A DNA stretch of 64,000 nt from Evansella sp041820985 (GCF_041820985.1 NZ_JBGUAU010000008.1:132183-196182), one strand, 5' to 3'. Counted from the stretch's first letter, positions 9,613 through 18,837 are shown. Numbers and translations: made by a program. The notes: generated by a model not told the origin, from the sequence alone.

Positions 9613-10059
9613 ATTAATATTTCTAGTCTCTTCCTCTTGACATTCAAATCTAAGAGTCTATAATAAATAATTACTTTCTACATTCTTCTTTCAATCTTCT
9701 AAAAATTTTATCCCCCAAAAAAGTAAAAGTAAAAGAGGTGAGTCGAATAATCTAAAATATCCCTTCATATAAGTATAAAATGAAGTTATGTTGATATGAA
9801 GTCTTACATAAAAAAACGCAATATGTAATAAAGCAGTGATATTGTAAGAAAATGTAGCATTGAATTGGATAACTGAAGAGAATTCATAAATTTTAGTCTT
9901 ATATGAACGAATTAGAGGGTTATACGACATAGAAAATTATTTCGGAAACCGATATATTATTACTATTCCCTAATTTTTTTTGTGTACAATTCTCAGAATG
10001 TTTTTATGTTTATGAATTTAAGGTATTTCAGTCGTTTGAAATTATAGGAGGTGTATCGA

Positions 10060-11811
10060 TTGAATACATTTAAGCGTTTAAAGGAATTTTACTGGCCGTA
10101 TAAACGGTATTTTCTTGTATCTATTTTAACTTTACTAGCGGTAACAGGTATCACGGTAGTGTATCCAATAATTTTACAGATAACATTGGATACAATTATT
10201 TTAGGAGAAAACTTTCATCTCGTTCCATACGTATCGATCGGATTTTTAGTGTTAATGGCACTTAAAGGTGTGGCAGTTTATTTCCACCAATATTTAGGTG
10301 ATCTTTTTGGAATTCGATCAGTTTATGAACTACGTAACGCGTTATACCGTAAATTGCAATTTTTGCCATTTCGCTATTACGATAACGCAAGAACGGGGGA
10401 CCTCATGTCACGGTTAACTGCCGATGTAGAGGGATTCCGTTTCTTTTTGTCTTTCGGATGTGCGCAGTTAATTAACTTAGTAATGCTTGTAGGTTTAAGT
10501 ATGGGTATTATGTTCTATTACAGTCCTTCGTTAGCATTGTTAACGCTTGCTGCAATGCCGTTTCTAGTTGTTACAGTATATCGGTTTGATAAAAAGGTTC
10601 ACCCAGCATTTAAGGATATTCGAAAGTCTTTTGCAAGCATGACAACGAAGGTTCAAGAAAACATTAGTGGAATGAATACAGTTAAATCACTTTCGAAAGA
10701 AAACTATGAAATAGGTCGTTTCGATGACAAAAACAATGACTACAAAGATAAGTTTATTTATACTTCTGGAATTTGGGCAAAATTCTTCCCGTTGATGGAA
10801 CTTATCGGTCATATTTGTGTCGTAGTTTTACTTGGCTATGGTGGGTTTCTCGTTATTCAGGGTGACATAACACCTGGGGTACTAGGTGCGTTCTTTAGTT
10901 TAATCTGGTACATCGTTGGACCACTTATGAACCTTGGTTTTATTATTAACATGTTTTCTCAATCGAAAGCATCAGGGGAACGTTTATTACAAGTGTTAGA
11001 CGAAAGTGAAGATATTTTTGATGAGCCAGGTGCAAGGGAAGTAGAGCGTTTAGAAGGACACGTACAATTCAAAGATGTTACACATCGTTATGATAGTGAA
11101 GATGAACTTGCACTCAAGAACATTACGTTTGATGCTCCTCCAGGAAAAACCATCGGATTAATCGGGGCAACTGGTTCGGGGAAAACATCCATTACTCAGT
11201 TAATATCTCGTTTTTATGAACCAAGTCGTGGGGAGATTTTAATAGATGGATTTCCATTAGAGAAATATAAGTTAAAATCGATTCGCCATAATATTGGTGT
11301 TGTTTTACAAGAGTCATTCCTGTTCTCTTCCTCTATAAAGGATAATATTTCTTATGGCTCGCCTGAAGCAACGATGGAACAAATCATTGATGCTGCAAAG
11401 AGAGCACAAGCACACGACTTCATTATGGAGCTTCCTAATGGATATGATACCGTTTTAGGAGAGAGAGGAATGGGACTTTCTGGGGGTCAAAAACAACGTA
11501 TTGCAATAGCAAGAGCGATATGTATCGATCCTAGTATTCTCATTTTAGATGATGCTACGAGTGCGGTAGATATGGAAACAGAAGCTAAGATCCAAGCTGC
11601 GTTTGAAGAAGTGATGAAAGGGCGAACAACGTTTATTATTGCCCATCGTATTTCGTCGTTAATGCATGCAGATGAAATTATCGTACTTGATAATGGAAAT
11701 ATTGTAGAAAGAGGAACACACGATGAATTAGTTGCTCTTGGCGGCAATTACAGAAACATTTACGACATCCAATTCAAAGATAGAAATACATTTTTACAGG
11801 AAGCAAAATAG
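10060..11811 (+). CDS. ABC exporter half-transporter, subunit 1 (degenerate catalytic Glu)
   Basis: A 583-residue type IV ABC exporter subunit with an N-terminal six-helix membrane domain (about residues 15-300) and a C-terminal nucleotide-binding domain. The Walker A is GATGSGKT (369-376), the signature LSGGQ (473-477), the Walker B ILILDD (493-498) and the H-loop IIAHRIS. The usual catalytic Glu after Walker B is Asp here. I place the start at TTG 10060, six bases after the ideal site AGGAGGTG (10046-10053); the in-frame GTG at 10051 is part of that site. It is the partner of the next gene and resembles YfiB/YknU/BmrC-type multidrug exporters. The substrate is unknown. Confidence 0.9.
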   Translation: MNTFKRLKEFYWPYKRYFLVSILTLLAVTGITVVYPIILQITLDTIILGENFHLVPYVSIGFLVLMALKGVAVYFHQYLGDLFGIRSVYELRNALYRKLQFLPFRYYDNARTGDLMSRLTADVEGFRFFLSFGCAQLINLVMLVGLSMGIMFYYSPSLALLTLAAMPFLVVTVYRFDKKVHPAFKDIRKSFASMTTKVQENISGMNTVKSLSKENYEIGRFDDKNNDYKDKFIYTSGIWAKFFPLMELIGHICVVVLLGYGGFLVIQGDITPGVLGAFFSLIWYIVGPLMNLGFIINMFSQSKASGERLLQVLDESEDIFDEPGAREVERLEGHVQFKDVTHRYDSEDELALKNITFDAPPGKTIGLIGATGSGKTSITQLISRFYEPSRGEILIDGFPLEKYKLKSIRHNIGVVLQESFLFSSSIKDNISYGSPEATMEQIIDAAKRAQAHDFIMELPNGYDTVLGERGMGLSGGQKQRIAIARAICIDPSILILDDATSAVDMETEAKIQAAFEEVMKGRTTFIIAHRISSLMHADEIIVLDNGNIVERGTHDELVALGGNYRNIYDIQFKDRNTFLQEAK

Positions 11812-11823
11812 GAGGTGAGCAGC

Positions 11824-13656
11824 TTGTCACAAGAAAATCAAGAAAAGAAATCAGAGGATCGTACACTGAAGCGTTTCCATTACTCCACGGATCAAGCAAT
11901 CGAAAAACCGTTTAACTGGAAGCAAATGCTACGACTCTTTGGATATATGAAACCTTATTCAAAAAATCTATTGCCATTAGCTATTTTAGGTATGATCTTG
12001 TCAACGGCGGTTCGCCTATTAGCGCCTGTGTTAATTGGTAGTTATGCATTAGACAACTTAATTGAAGTTCGAGATATTAACTTTTTATGGTTAATGGTAG
12101 CAATTCTTACTGGAATGTATGTGATATCCTGGATCGGTAATGTTATTAGAATCTTCTATATGAATAAAGTAGGTCAGCATATTATATTTGATTTACGAAA
12201 AGCATTATTTGATCATATTCAGAGACTGTCACATCGTTTCTTTGATCAACGATCTGCTGGCTCCATTCTTGTTCGGATTACAAATGACGTTAACTCGTTA
12301 CAAGATTTATTTACCAATGGGGTAATTAACCTTTTAATGGATATTATCATGCTTTTCGGAATTATCTTCATCCTATTCATGATTAGTCCAGAACTTACCT
12401 TAGCCATTATGGTGGTTCTACCAATCATGTTTTTTATCTCAACAAAGTTACGTCGAAATATTCGACGATCATGGCAGGACGTTCGTATTAAACAGTCCAT
12501 GATTAACTCTCACTTAAACGAGAGTATTCAAGGGATTCGTGTTACTCAATCCTATACACAAGAAAAAGAGAACATCGGATTCTTTAATAAAATGAATTAT
12601 GAAAACTTTGAATCTTGGAGAAATGCAACACAAAAGAACGCAATGTTTCGTCCTTTCGTGGAAATGAGTGGTGCTATTGGAACGGCTGTTCTTCTATCTT
12701 ATGGTGTATTCCTTATTCAAACAACACCATTAACTCCTGGTCAGTTTTTCTCCTTTGCATTATATATTGGCATGTTTTGGGAGCCAATTTCCCGTTTAGG
12801 GCAAGTATATAACCAGTTATTAGTAGGTATGGCTTCATCCGAACGTATTTTTGAGTTTTTAGATGAAAGACCATCCGTACCAGAAAAAACGAAAGCGAAA
12901 AAGCTGAAAAACATTAAAGGTGAAATTCGATTTGAAAATGTAGAATTTGCTTACGATGAAGAAAGAAAAGCATTAAAAGGCATTGATTTGACAATGCACG
13001 CAGGTCAAACGGTTGCTTTAGTTGGTCATACTGGTAGTGGTAAAACAACGATTGTTAATTTAATTACTAGATTTTATGATCCAACGAAGGGAAGGGTAAC
13101 CATTGACGGACATGATTTACGTGACATAACTCTTGATAGTTTACGAGAAAAAGTAAGTATTGTACTACAAGAAACGTTTATTTTCTCTGGTACGATTATG
13201 GAGAATATCCGCTTCGGTAATCCTAGTGCTTCAGATGAACAGGTAATAGAGGCAGCTAAAACTGTAGGAGCACATAAATTTATTCAGCAATTGAAAAATG
13301 GGTATGAAACAGAAGTGGAAGAGCGAGGGAATGTCCTTTCTGTCGGTGAAAGACAGCTATTATCATTCGCGAGAGCACTGTTAGCAGACCCACAAATCCT
13401 AATCTTAGATGAAGCAACTGCTTCTATCGATACAGAAACAGAGCAAGTCATCCAAGCTGCATTAAAACGTTTATTACATGGACGTACCGCGATCATGATT
13501 GCTCACCGTTTATCCACTATTCGTGAGGCGGATAACATTATCGTGTTAGAGCATGGAAACATATTAGAGCAAGGAAATCACGATGAGTTAATGAAGGAAA
13601 AAGGTGAGTATTACTCCCTTGTGAAGGCACAGTTTAAAGTGTTGGATGCGGGGTAA
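11824..13656 (+). CDS. ABC exporter half-transporter, subunit 2 (noncanonical signature)
   Basis: A 610-residue ABC exporter subunit with a hydrophilic N-terminal extension of about 30 residues, a six-helix membrane domain and an ATPase domain. The Walker A is GHTGSGKT (401-408) and the Walker B is ILILDE (525-530) with an intact Glu530. The signature reads LSVGE (505-509) instead of LSGGQ. TTG 11824 is the likely start, seven bases after AGGAGGTG, which itself overlaps the stop of subunit 1. With subunit 1 it would form a heterodimer with one canonical and one degenerate ATP site, as in BmrCD, LmrCD and TM287/288. It is related to YfiC/YknV; the substrate cannot be inferred. Confidence 0.9.
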   Translation: MSQENQEKKSEDRTLKRFHYSTDQAIEKPFNWKQMLRLFGYMKPYSKNLLPLAILGMILSTAVRLLAPVLIGSYALDNLIEVRDINFLWLMVAILTGMYVISWIGNVIRIFYMNKVGQHIIFDLRKALFDHIQRLSHRFFDQRSAGSILVRITNDVNSLQDLFTNGVINLLMDIIMLFGIIFILFMISPELTLAIMVVLPIMFFISTKLRRNIRRSWQDVRIKQSMINSHLNESIQGIRVTQSYTQEKENIGFFNKMNYENFESWRNATQKNAMFRPFVEMSGAIGTAVLLSYGVFLIQTTPLTPGQFFSFALYIGMFWEPISRLGQVYNQLLVGMASSERIFEFLDERPSVPEKTKAKKLKNIKGEIRFENVEFAYDEERKALKGIDLTMHAGQTVALVGHTGSGKTTIVNLITRFYDPTKGRVTIDGHDLRDITLDSLREKVSIVLQETFIFSGTIMENIRFGNPSASDEQVIEAAKTVGAHKFIQQLKNGYETEVEERGNVLSVGERQLLSFARALLADPQILILDEATASIDTETEQVIQAALKRLLHGRTAIMIAHRLSTIREADNIIVLEHGNILEQGNHDELMKEKGEYYSLVKAQFKVLDAG

Positions 13657-13676
13657 GAGTTACAAATTAGTTTGAC

Positions 13677-13727
13677 AAAAAGAACGCACGGAATTTTCCT
13701 TAATTGGAAAATTTGTGCGTTCTTTTA
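13677..13727 (+). terminator. Terminator of the ABC exporter operon
   Basis: A long near-perfect stem: AAAAGAACGCAC then GGAATTTTCC on the left, and GGAAAATT then GTGCGTTCTTTT on the right, loop TTAATT, ending in a T tract. It lies 20 bases after the second ABC gene. Confidence 0.9.
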
Positions 13728-13730
13728 TTT

Positions 13731-14050
13731 AGTCTACCCTCGAAAATACGTGTATCAGACTAATATGGAATACTAACTTTGTTGTTTGTATTCCATTCGC
13801 TACTGCCCACTCCCTAGTTGGCAAGCCTCCTCGAGGAATTCTGCCTAAGTACGTGCCCACGTCCTGTGGGCAACGGCGTCATGTCGACATCCTGTCTCCG
13901 CTCTGCGGTGTCTCGCCTCTACTCTACTTCCCACTGGAGTTCCGTGGGCATTCGCTCTTTCATATGAAGTTGATGTTTCTAAAACATCTAATAACGTATT
14001 TTCATCCGTCATGGTGAGAATGTTCACTTGCATGGATATCTACTCAGAAA
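13731..14050 (-). repeat. Family A dispersed repeat, inverted copy 3
   Basis: Read on the minus strand it shows the family landmarks in the usual order: ATGCAAGTGAACATTCTCACC, GATGAAAATACGTTA, a CCCACGGAACTCC block, GGCGAGACACCGCAGAG, GCGAATGGAATACAAAC and GTATTTTCGAGGGTAGAC. It is the only copy in the window that is inverted. It lies opposite copies 1 and 2, so the ABC exporter operon sits between inverted copies. The centre has diverged and gained sequence compared with copy 2. Confidence 0.82.
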
Positions 14051-14090
14051 ATACGTGTATCAGTTAATAGTAAACAAATATTATTACTAA

Positions 14091-14601
14091 GTGACCGAAC
14101 TCCAGCTTTCATAGCAGTTTCGGTCGCCATAGAGTAGAGGTTTCAAAGTGACCGAACTCCAGTTTTCATAGCAGTTTCGGTCACCATAGAGCGTTCAAAG
14201 TGACCGAACTCCAGTTTTCATAGCAGTTTCGGTCACCATGAGGGGTTCAAAGTGACCGAACTCCAGCTTTCATAGCAGTTTCGGTCACCATGAGGGGTTC
14301 AAAGTGACCGAACTCCAGTTTTCATAGCAGTTTCGGTCACCATAAAGCGTTCAAAGTGACCGAACTCCAGCTTTCATAGCTGTTTCGGTCACCATAGAGC
14401 GTTCAAAGTGACCGAACTCCAGCTTTCATAGCTGTTTCGGTCACCATGAGGGGTTCAAAGTGACCGAACTCCAGTTTTCATAGCAGTTTCGGTCACCAAG
14501 AGGCGTTCAAAGTGACCGAACTCCAGTTTTCATTGCTATTTCGGTCACCATAGAGCGTTCAAAGTGACCGAACTCCAGCCTTCATAGCAGTTTCGGTAAC
14601 C
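14091..14601. repeat. Tandem hairpin array H2, ten units of 52 bp
   Basis: Unit starts are at 14091, 14148, 14200, 14252, 14304, 14356, 14408, 14460, 14512 and 14564. The first spacing is 57 bp and the rest are exactly 52. Each unit has a 37-base hairpin, GTGACCGAA ... TTCGGTCAC (9-bp stem), with an inner partly palindromic CAGCTTTCATAGC(A/T)G, and a 15-base spacer such as CATGAGGGGTTCAAA. The last unit has one substitution in the right arm. The array lies between the convergent ABC operon and rqcH. It has the same period as array H1 but an unrelated sequence. Confidence 0.95.
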
Positions 14602-14689
14602 ATAGGCCCTTCATAGTTCCCCAACTTTGATTTTCCTACCTTATACCAGCCAACTAACTATAGATCGTTTTAACTAGAAAAGTAGCTAC

Positions 14690-16411
14690 CTATTTCTTCA
14701 CTGTGCCTTTTCGATTCCGCAACTCTAGAACTAGATTTTCATTTGGTGTAACATACAATGTATTTTGTTGTTCATAAATGACGTATCCCGGCTTTGCACC
14801 ACTTGGTTTTTTTACATGACGTACAAGTGTGTAATCGACAGGTACTTGGCTTGATTGTCGACTCTTACTAAAGTATGCAGCTAAATTTGCTGCTTCTAGT
14901 AATGTTTCATTACTAAACTGATCTCCACGAATGACGACATGGGAACCAGGAATATCTTTCGTATGGAGCCACGTATCCGATTGACGCGCAAAGCGGTTTG
15001 TTAAATATTCATTTTGTTTGTTATTTTTTCCTACATAAATATCAAGGCCTTCAGCAGATACATAATGATCCAATACAGGTTTGTCTACTTTTTTCTTTTG
15101 CTTTTTCTGCACCCGCTTTTTTATGTAACCTTCTTCCGATAGTTCCTCCCGAATTTCTTCAATATCTCTTGGTGATGCAGTTTCTACTTGCTGAATGACT
15201 TGTTCTAAATATACAATCTCTTCCTCTGTTTTCACGATTTGCTCTTGAACCACTGCAACGGAGTTTTTTAATTTATGGTACCGTTTAAAATAAAGTTGAG
15301 CGTTTTCGGCGGGAGATTTTCTCGGTTCTAAAGGAATAGTAACTGCTTTTTGCTCTGGGTCATAATAATCTACTACCTCGATTTCATTATCTCCACTTTT
15401 AATAAGATGCATATGTGCGGTTAATAACTCACCAAATCGTTGTTGTTTTTGCGCTTTGTCTGCATCTTTTAACGTTATTTCTAGTTTCTTTATTTTCTTT
15501 TTGTTTTTATTTAATTCATTTCGCAAAAACTTCTCTAAATCATTTGCCTGTTGCTTTACTCTATCTCTATCAGCTTTTCCGTGAAAATAGCGGTCTAGCA
15601 TTTCATGGACAGTGGAAAATGTTTGAACTGTTCCCTTCTTATGGGTTAAATTTATAACAGAAAATGATTCGGATTCTCCAATAATTTGAGGGGTATAGTC
15701 ATGATTTTTCACAGGTTCTAGCGTTTCCATAAAGGCTAAAGGTAGTGTTTCTTGATTCACGAGTTTTGCGCGCTTCATCATTTCTTGAATGATCTGTGGG
15801 GATAAACCACTAAACGTATTCAATAGTTGCTTATCTAGTTTTCCTTGATTAAAATAAAGCTTTCTTGTTACCTCCTCCAAGGAAACTTCTAATGGATTCA
15901 ATTTATCTAAATAAGGAGGTTCCTTATATTCATGACCGGGGAGCACTGTGCGATAACTAGACAGTGATGGCGGTATGTGCTTAATGCTATCTATAATTTT
16001 GTTATCATCGTTATTAACAAATAATATATTGCTGTGTCTTCCCATCAGCTCGATAATTAACGTCTTTTTCGAAACGTCTCCAAGTTCATTTTTTCCAACA
16101 ATAGAGAAGGTTACAATACGTTCAAGCCCATGTTGTTCCACTTTTTCAACAAAGCTTCCTTCTAAATGTTTGCGTAGGAGCATACAGAACATGGGTGGTT
16201 CTTGTGGATTATCAAATTTTTCATTCGTTAAGTGAAACCTAGCAAAGGATGGATTTGCTGATAAAAATAATGTGTGATTTTTCCCCCGAGCACGCACTGT
16301 TATAACTAAATCTGTTTTAAAAGGTTGATGTATTTTTACAATTCTTCCTGTAGGAAGTTTTTGTTGTAAGTCATGTGTAACTGCTCTTGTTACAATTCCG
16401 TCAAAAGACAT
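14690..16411 (-). CDS. rqcH: Ribosome quality control factor RqcH (NFACT protein, YloA)
   Basis: A 573-residue NFACT-family protein with an N-terminal NFACT-N domain, HhH-like middle, a long coiled coil (about residues 280-430) and a C-terminal NFACT-R domain (DIYVGKNNKQNEYLT and DTWLHTKDIPGSHVVI). In B. subtilis it binds obstructed 50S subunits and recruits tRNA-Ala to add C-terminal alanine tails. It was formerly annotated as a fibronectin-binding protein. The ATG at 16411 follows a good GGAGGAATCC site on the minus strand. At the residue pair known as Asp97-Arg98 in B. subtilis, this protein reads Glu97-Arg98. Confidence 0.93.
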   Translation of the reverse strand: MSFDGIVTRAVTHDLQQKLPTGRIVKIHQPFKTDLVITVRARGKNHTLFLSANPSFARFHLTNEKFDNPQEPPMFCMLLRKHLEGSFVEKVEQHGLERIVTFSIVGKNELGDVSKKTLIIELMGRHSNILFVNNDDNKIIDSIKHIPPSLSSYRTVLPGHEYKEPPYLDKLNPLEVSLEEVTRKLYFNQGKLDKQLLNTFSGLSPQIIQEMMKRAKLVNQETLPLAFMETLEPVKNHDYTPQIIGESESFSVINLTHKKGTVQTFSTVHEMLDRYFHGKADRDRVKQQANDLEKFLRNELNKNKKKIKKLEITLKDADKAQKQQRFGELLTAHMHLIKSGDNEIEVVDYYDPEQKAVTIPLEPRKSPAENAQLYFKRYHKLKNSVAVVQEQIVKTEEEIVYLEQVIQQVETASPRDIEEIREELSEEGYIKKRVQKKQKKKVDKPVLDHYVSAEGLDIYVGKNNKQNEYLTNRFARQSDTWLHTKDIPGSHVVIRGDQFSNETLLEAANLAAYFSKSRQSSQVPVDYTLVRHVKKPSGAKPGYVIYEQQNTLYVTPNENLVLELRNRKGTVKK

Positions 16412-16631
16412 ATGGGATTCCTCCGTTTCTTCATACCTTCCTATTATATCAGAGGTAGTACTGCCTAGAAAGGTTAATGACTACTGTAGAAAATAACGAC
16501 GAATGAATTAGAAGTTTATAGAAGGGAAGAATGTTAGAATATTAGTAAAATAATAAAACAGTGAAATCTAATTTATTTCTCTTGTTGTAAAGAGTAAAAT
16601 TGTTTAGAATATAAATGTGGATGTGATAGAA

Positions 16632-17513
16632 ATGATAATAAGTATGACAGGATATGGTCGATCTTCAAAGGAAAGTGGCGACCGTCACGTCACAGTAGAG
16701 ATGAAGGCCGTAAATCACCGATTTTGCGAAATCAATATAAGGATGCCGCGTCAATTTTTCTTTTTTGAAGATCAATTAAAAAAAGTAATCTCTCGTTATA
16801 TTAAAAGAGGAAAAGTAGATGTTTTTATTAATTTGCAAGGAGAAGGTATTGTTAATCGTACATTATCGGTTGATTGGGATTTGTTAAATCAATATCAACA
16901 AACCTTTGAAAAAATGGCAACAACATTTGAATCTGATCAAGCTTTACCGATTGACCGTTTGCTTTTGCATGAAGAGGTTGTAGATGTTCAGGAATCGGAT
17001 GAAGTGACGGAAGAACTCCGAAGTATGGTTGTGAAGGCGACAGAAGAGGCCGTGCAGCAGTTGCGGCAAATGCGTGAAAAAGAAGGGCAAATGCTATATG
17101 AAGATTTCCAGGTAAGAATAGAAAAAATGAGCCAGGGTGCAGCTGAATTAAAGCAATATAGTCCAACTGTACAAAACAATTACCGTGAGAAACTAACAAA
17201 ACGAGTTCAAGAGTTTCTAGGAGGTCAATTGGATGTAGATGAGGCACGAATCGTCACAGAAGTTGCCATCTATGCGGATAAATCGGACATTCAAGAAGAG
17301 TTAATAAGGATTGAAAGTCATTTAAAACAATTTGTACATATTTTAAATCAAAATGAGGTTGTTGGTAGAAAACTTGATTTTCTCGTTCAGGAGTTAAATC
17401 GAGAAATTAATACGATTGGTTCGAAAGCGAACGATGTATTTATTAGCCAACTCGTTGTTGATATGAAGTCTGAATTAGAAAAAATTCGTGAACAAGTACA
17501 AAATGTAGAATAA
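16632..17513 (+). CDS. yloC: YicC/YloC family endoribonuclease-like protein
   Basis: A 293-residue YicC-family protein. The N-terminal MIISMTGYGR and the C-terminal block ending in EINTIGSKAND are family hallmarks. E. coli YicC acts as an RNase (RnaY/YicC), so a role in RNA turnover is likely but not shown here. I start at ATG 16632, which follows GGATGTGAT at 16619-16627 and gives the usual family N-terminus; the ATG at 16617 lies before that site. It heads the remA-gmk-rpoZ stretch, as in other Bacillus. Confidence 0.9.
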   Translation: MIISMTGYGRSSKESGDRHVTVEMKAVNHRFCEINIRMPRQFFFFEDQLKKVISRYIKRGKVDVFINLQGEGIVNRTLSVDWDLLNQYQQTFEKMATTFESDQALPIDRLLLHEEVVDVQESDEVTEELRSMVVKATEEAVQQLRQMREKEGQMLYEDFQVRIEKMSQGAAELKQYSPTVQNNYREKLTKRVQEFLGGQLDVDEARIVTEVAIYADKSDIQEELIRIESHLKQFVHILNQNEVVGRKLDFLVQELNREINTIGSKANDVFISQLVVDMKSELEKIREQVQNVE

Positions 17514-17559
17514 ATTTGATAATAGCTTCACAATTTAAGATAAAGTTAGGGGAATGAAC

Positions 17560-17823
17560 ATGGACATCCGACTAATAAATATTGGTTTTGGAAATATCGT
17601 TTCAGCAAATCGAATTATTTCCATCGTTAGCCCAGAATCAGCTCCAATAAAAAGGATCATTACGGAAGCAAGAGAGAGAAATATGCTAATTGACGCAACG
17701 TACGGGAGAAGAACTCGAGCTGTAATTATTGCAGATAGTGACCATGTGATTTTATCAGCTGTTCAGCCAGAAACAGTGGCACAACGAGTATTCAATAACC
17801 GTGATGAAGTATCAGAAGAATAG
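17560..17823 (+). CDS. remA: Biofilm matrix regulator RemA
   Basis: An 87-residue RemA/YlzA protein, a DNA-binding activator of matrix and osmoprotection genes in B. subtilis. The sequence INIGFGNIVSANRIISI and the ATYGRRTRAVII core are nearly identical to the family. ATG 17560 has the site AGGGGA at proper distance; the in-frame ATG 17554 sits directly against that site. It lies between yloC and gmk as in B. subtilis. Confidence 0.95.
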   Translation: MDIRLINIGFGNIVSANRIISIVSPESAPIKRIITEARERNMLIDATYGRRTRAVIIADSDHVILSAVQPETVAQRVFNNRDEVSEE

Positions 17824-17833
17824 AGAATTTTTA

Positions 17834-17905
17834 GGGGGTGTGTAGAAGGGAGATTGGAACCTATTTACACACCCTCGTCATTCGATTATTACTTTTTTTT
17901 ACAAA
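17834..17905 (+). terminator. Hairpin between remA and gmk, possible terminator
   Basis: AGGGGGTGTGTA (17834-17845) pairs with TTTACACACCCTC (about 17865-17877). A T-run follows only about 15-20 bases later, so termination strength is uncertain. Confidence 0.5.
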
Positions 17906-17983
17906 GTTCCTTGAACAATAGACTAAAAGTATGATAAAACTTGAAGAAGAGATTAATGGTACTATGATTGCTGGAGGTTTTTT

Positions 17984-18595
17984 ATGAGAAGAGAAAAAGG
18001 ATTACTAATTGTTCTATCCGGTCCATCTGGAGTTGGAAAAGGAACTGTTTGTGGTGCACTTAGAAAACATGATACGCATATTCAATACTCTGTTTCTGCA
18101 ACAACGAGAAATCCTCGTGCTGGAGAAGTGGATGGTATAAACTATTTTTTTAAGTCAAAAGAAGAGTTTGAATACATGATTGAAAATGATGAGCTTTTAG
18201 AATGGGCTAAATATGTCGATAATTATTACGGTACGCCAAGGCAATATGTGGAACAGACAATTGCCGCAGGGCAAGATGTTATACTGGAGATTGAGGTTCA
18301 AGGTGCACTCCAAGTGAAGAAAACGTTCCCTGAAGGAGTCTTTATTTTTCTGATGCCTCCAAGTTTAAAAGAGCTACGTAATCGAATAGAAGGTAGGGGA
18401 ACAGAGTCCCAGGATCTTATTGATAGCCGTATGACGGTTGCAAAAGATGAAATTGAATTAATGGACAAATATGATTATGTAGTAGAAAATGATGAAGTGG
18501 AGCTTGCAGTGGAAAGAATTAAATCCATCGTTACAGCGGAAAACTGTAGAAAAGAGCGACTTATTCATCTTTATAAAGAATTAGTAGAGGAGTGA
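17984..18595 (+). CDS. gmk: Guanylate kinase
   Basis: A 203-residue enzyme that phosphorylates GMP and dGMP to the diphosphates. The P-loop is SGPSGVGKGT near residues 12-21, the GMP-binding segment is SATTRNPRAGEVDGINYFF, and DVILEIEVQGA is typical. The start ATG follows CTGGAGG. It is followed after four bases by rpoZ, a common pairing. Confidence 0.96.
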   Translation: MRREKGLLIVLSGPSGVGKGTVCGALRKHDTHIQYSVSATTRNPRAGEVDGINYFFKSKEEFEYMIENDELLEWAKYVDNYYGTPRQYVEQTIAAGQDVILEIEVQGALQVKKTFPEGVFIFLMPPSLKELRNRIEGRGTESQDLIDSRMTVAKDEIELMDKYDYVVENDEVELAVERIKSIVTAENCRKERLIHLYKELVEE

Positions 18596-18599
18596 TAGG

Positions 18600-18806
18600 A
18601 TGTTAAATCCATCCATCGATTCATTAATGACAAAGATTAATTCCAAGTACACACTTGTTACTGTTTCTGCACATCGTGCGAGACAATTGCGGGAAAAGCC
18701 AGACCTTTATGAAAAAACAGCAAAATCGAAGTCTGTAAACTATGTAGGAATGGCTTTAGAAGAAATTGAAGCGGAAAAAATCACATTTAACAGACGTGAA
18801 CAGTAA
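18600..18806 (+). CDS. rpoZ: RNA polymerase omega subunit
   Basis: A 68-residue omega subunit that helps RNA polymerase assembly. It has the family pattern LMTKINSKYTLVTVSAHRAR and AKSKSVNYVGMALEEI. The start ATG follows GAGGAGTGAT at the end of gmk. A strong terminator begins at its stop codon. Confidence 0.95.
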   Translation: MLNPSIDSLMTKINSKYTLVTVSAHRARQLREKPDLYEKTAKSKSVNYVGMALEEIEAEKITFNRREQ

Positions 18807-18837
18807 ACAACCTTTTTCTTAGGTTGTTTTTTTTCTT
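18806..18837 (+). terminator. Terminator after rpoZ
   Basis: AACAACCT (18806-18813) pairs with AGGTTGTT (18821-18828) and eight or more T follow. Confidence 0.88.

Noticed and set aside
9309..9647. Minus-strand 112-codon frame in family A copy 2
   Set aside because: It spans repeat sequence that is not open in the other copies, so it is unlikely to be coding.
14091..14601. CRISPR array
   Set aside because: The repeats are about 37 bases, but the 15-base spacers are too short and nearly identical to one another, and no cas genes are present.
14091..14601. Integron attC array
   Set aside because: Units are back to back with no cassettes, no integrase is seen, and the paired R/L core sites are absent.
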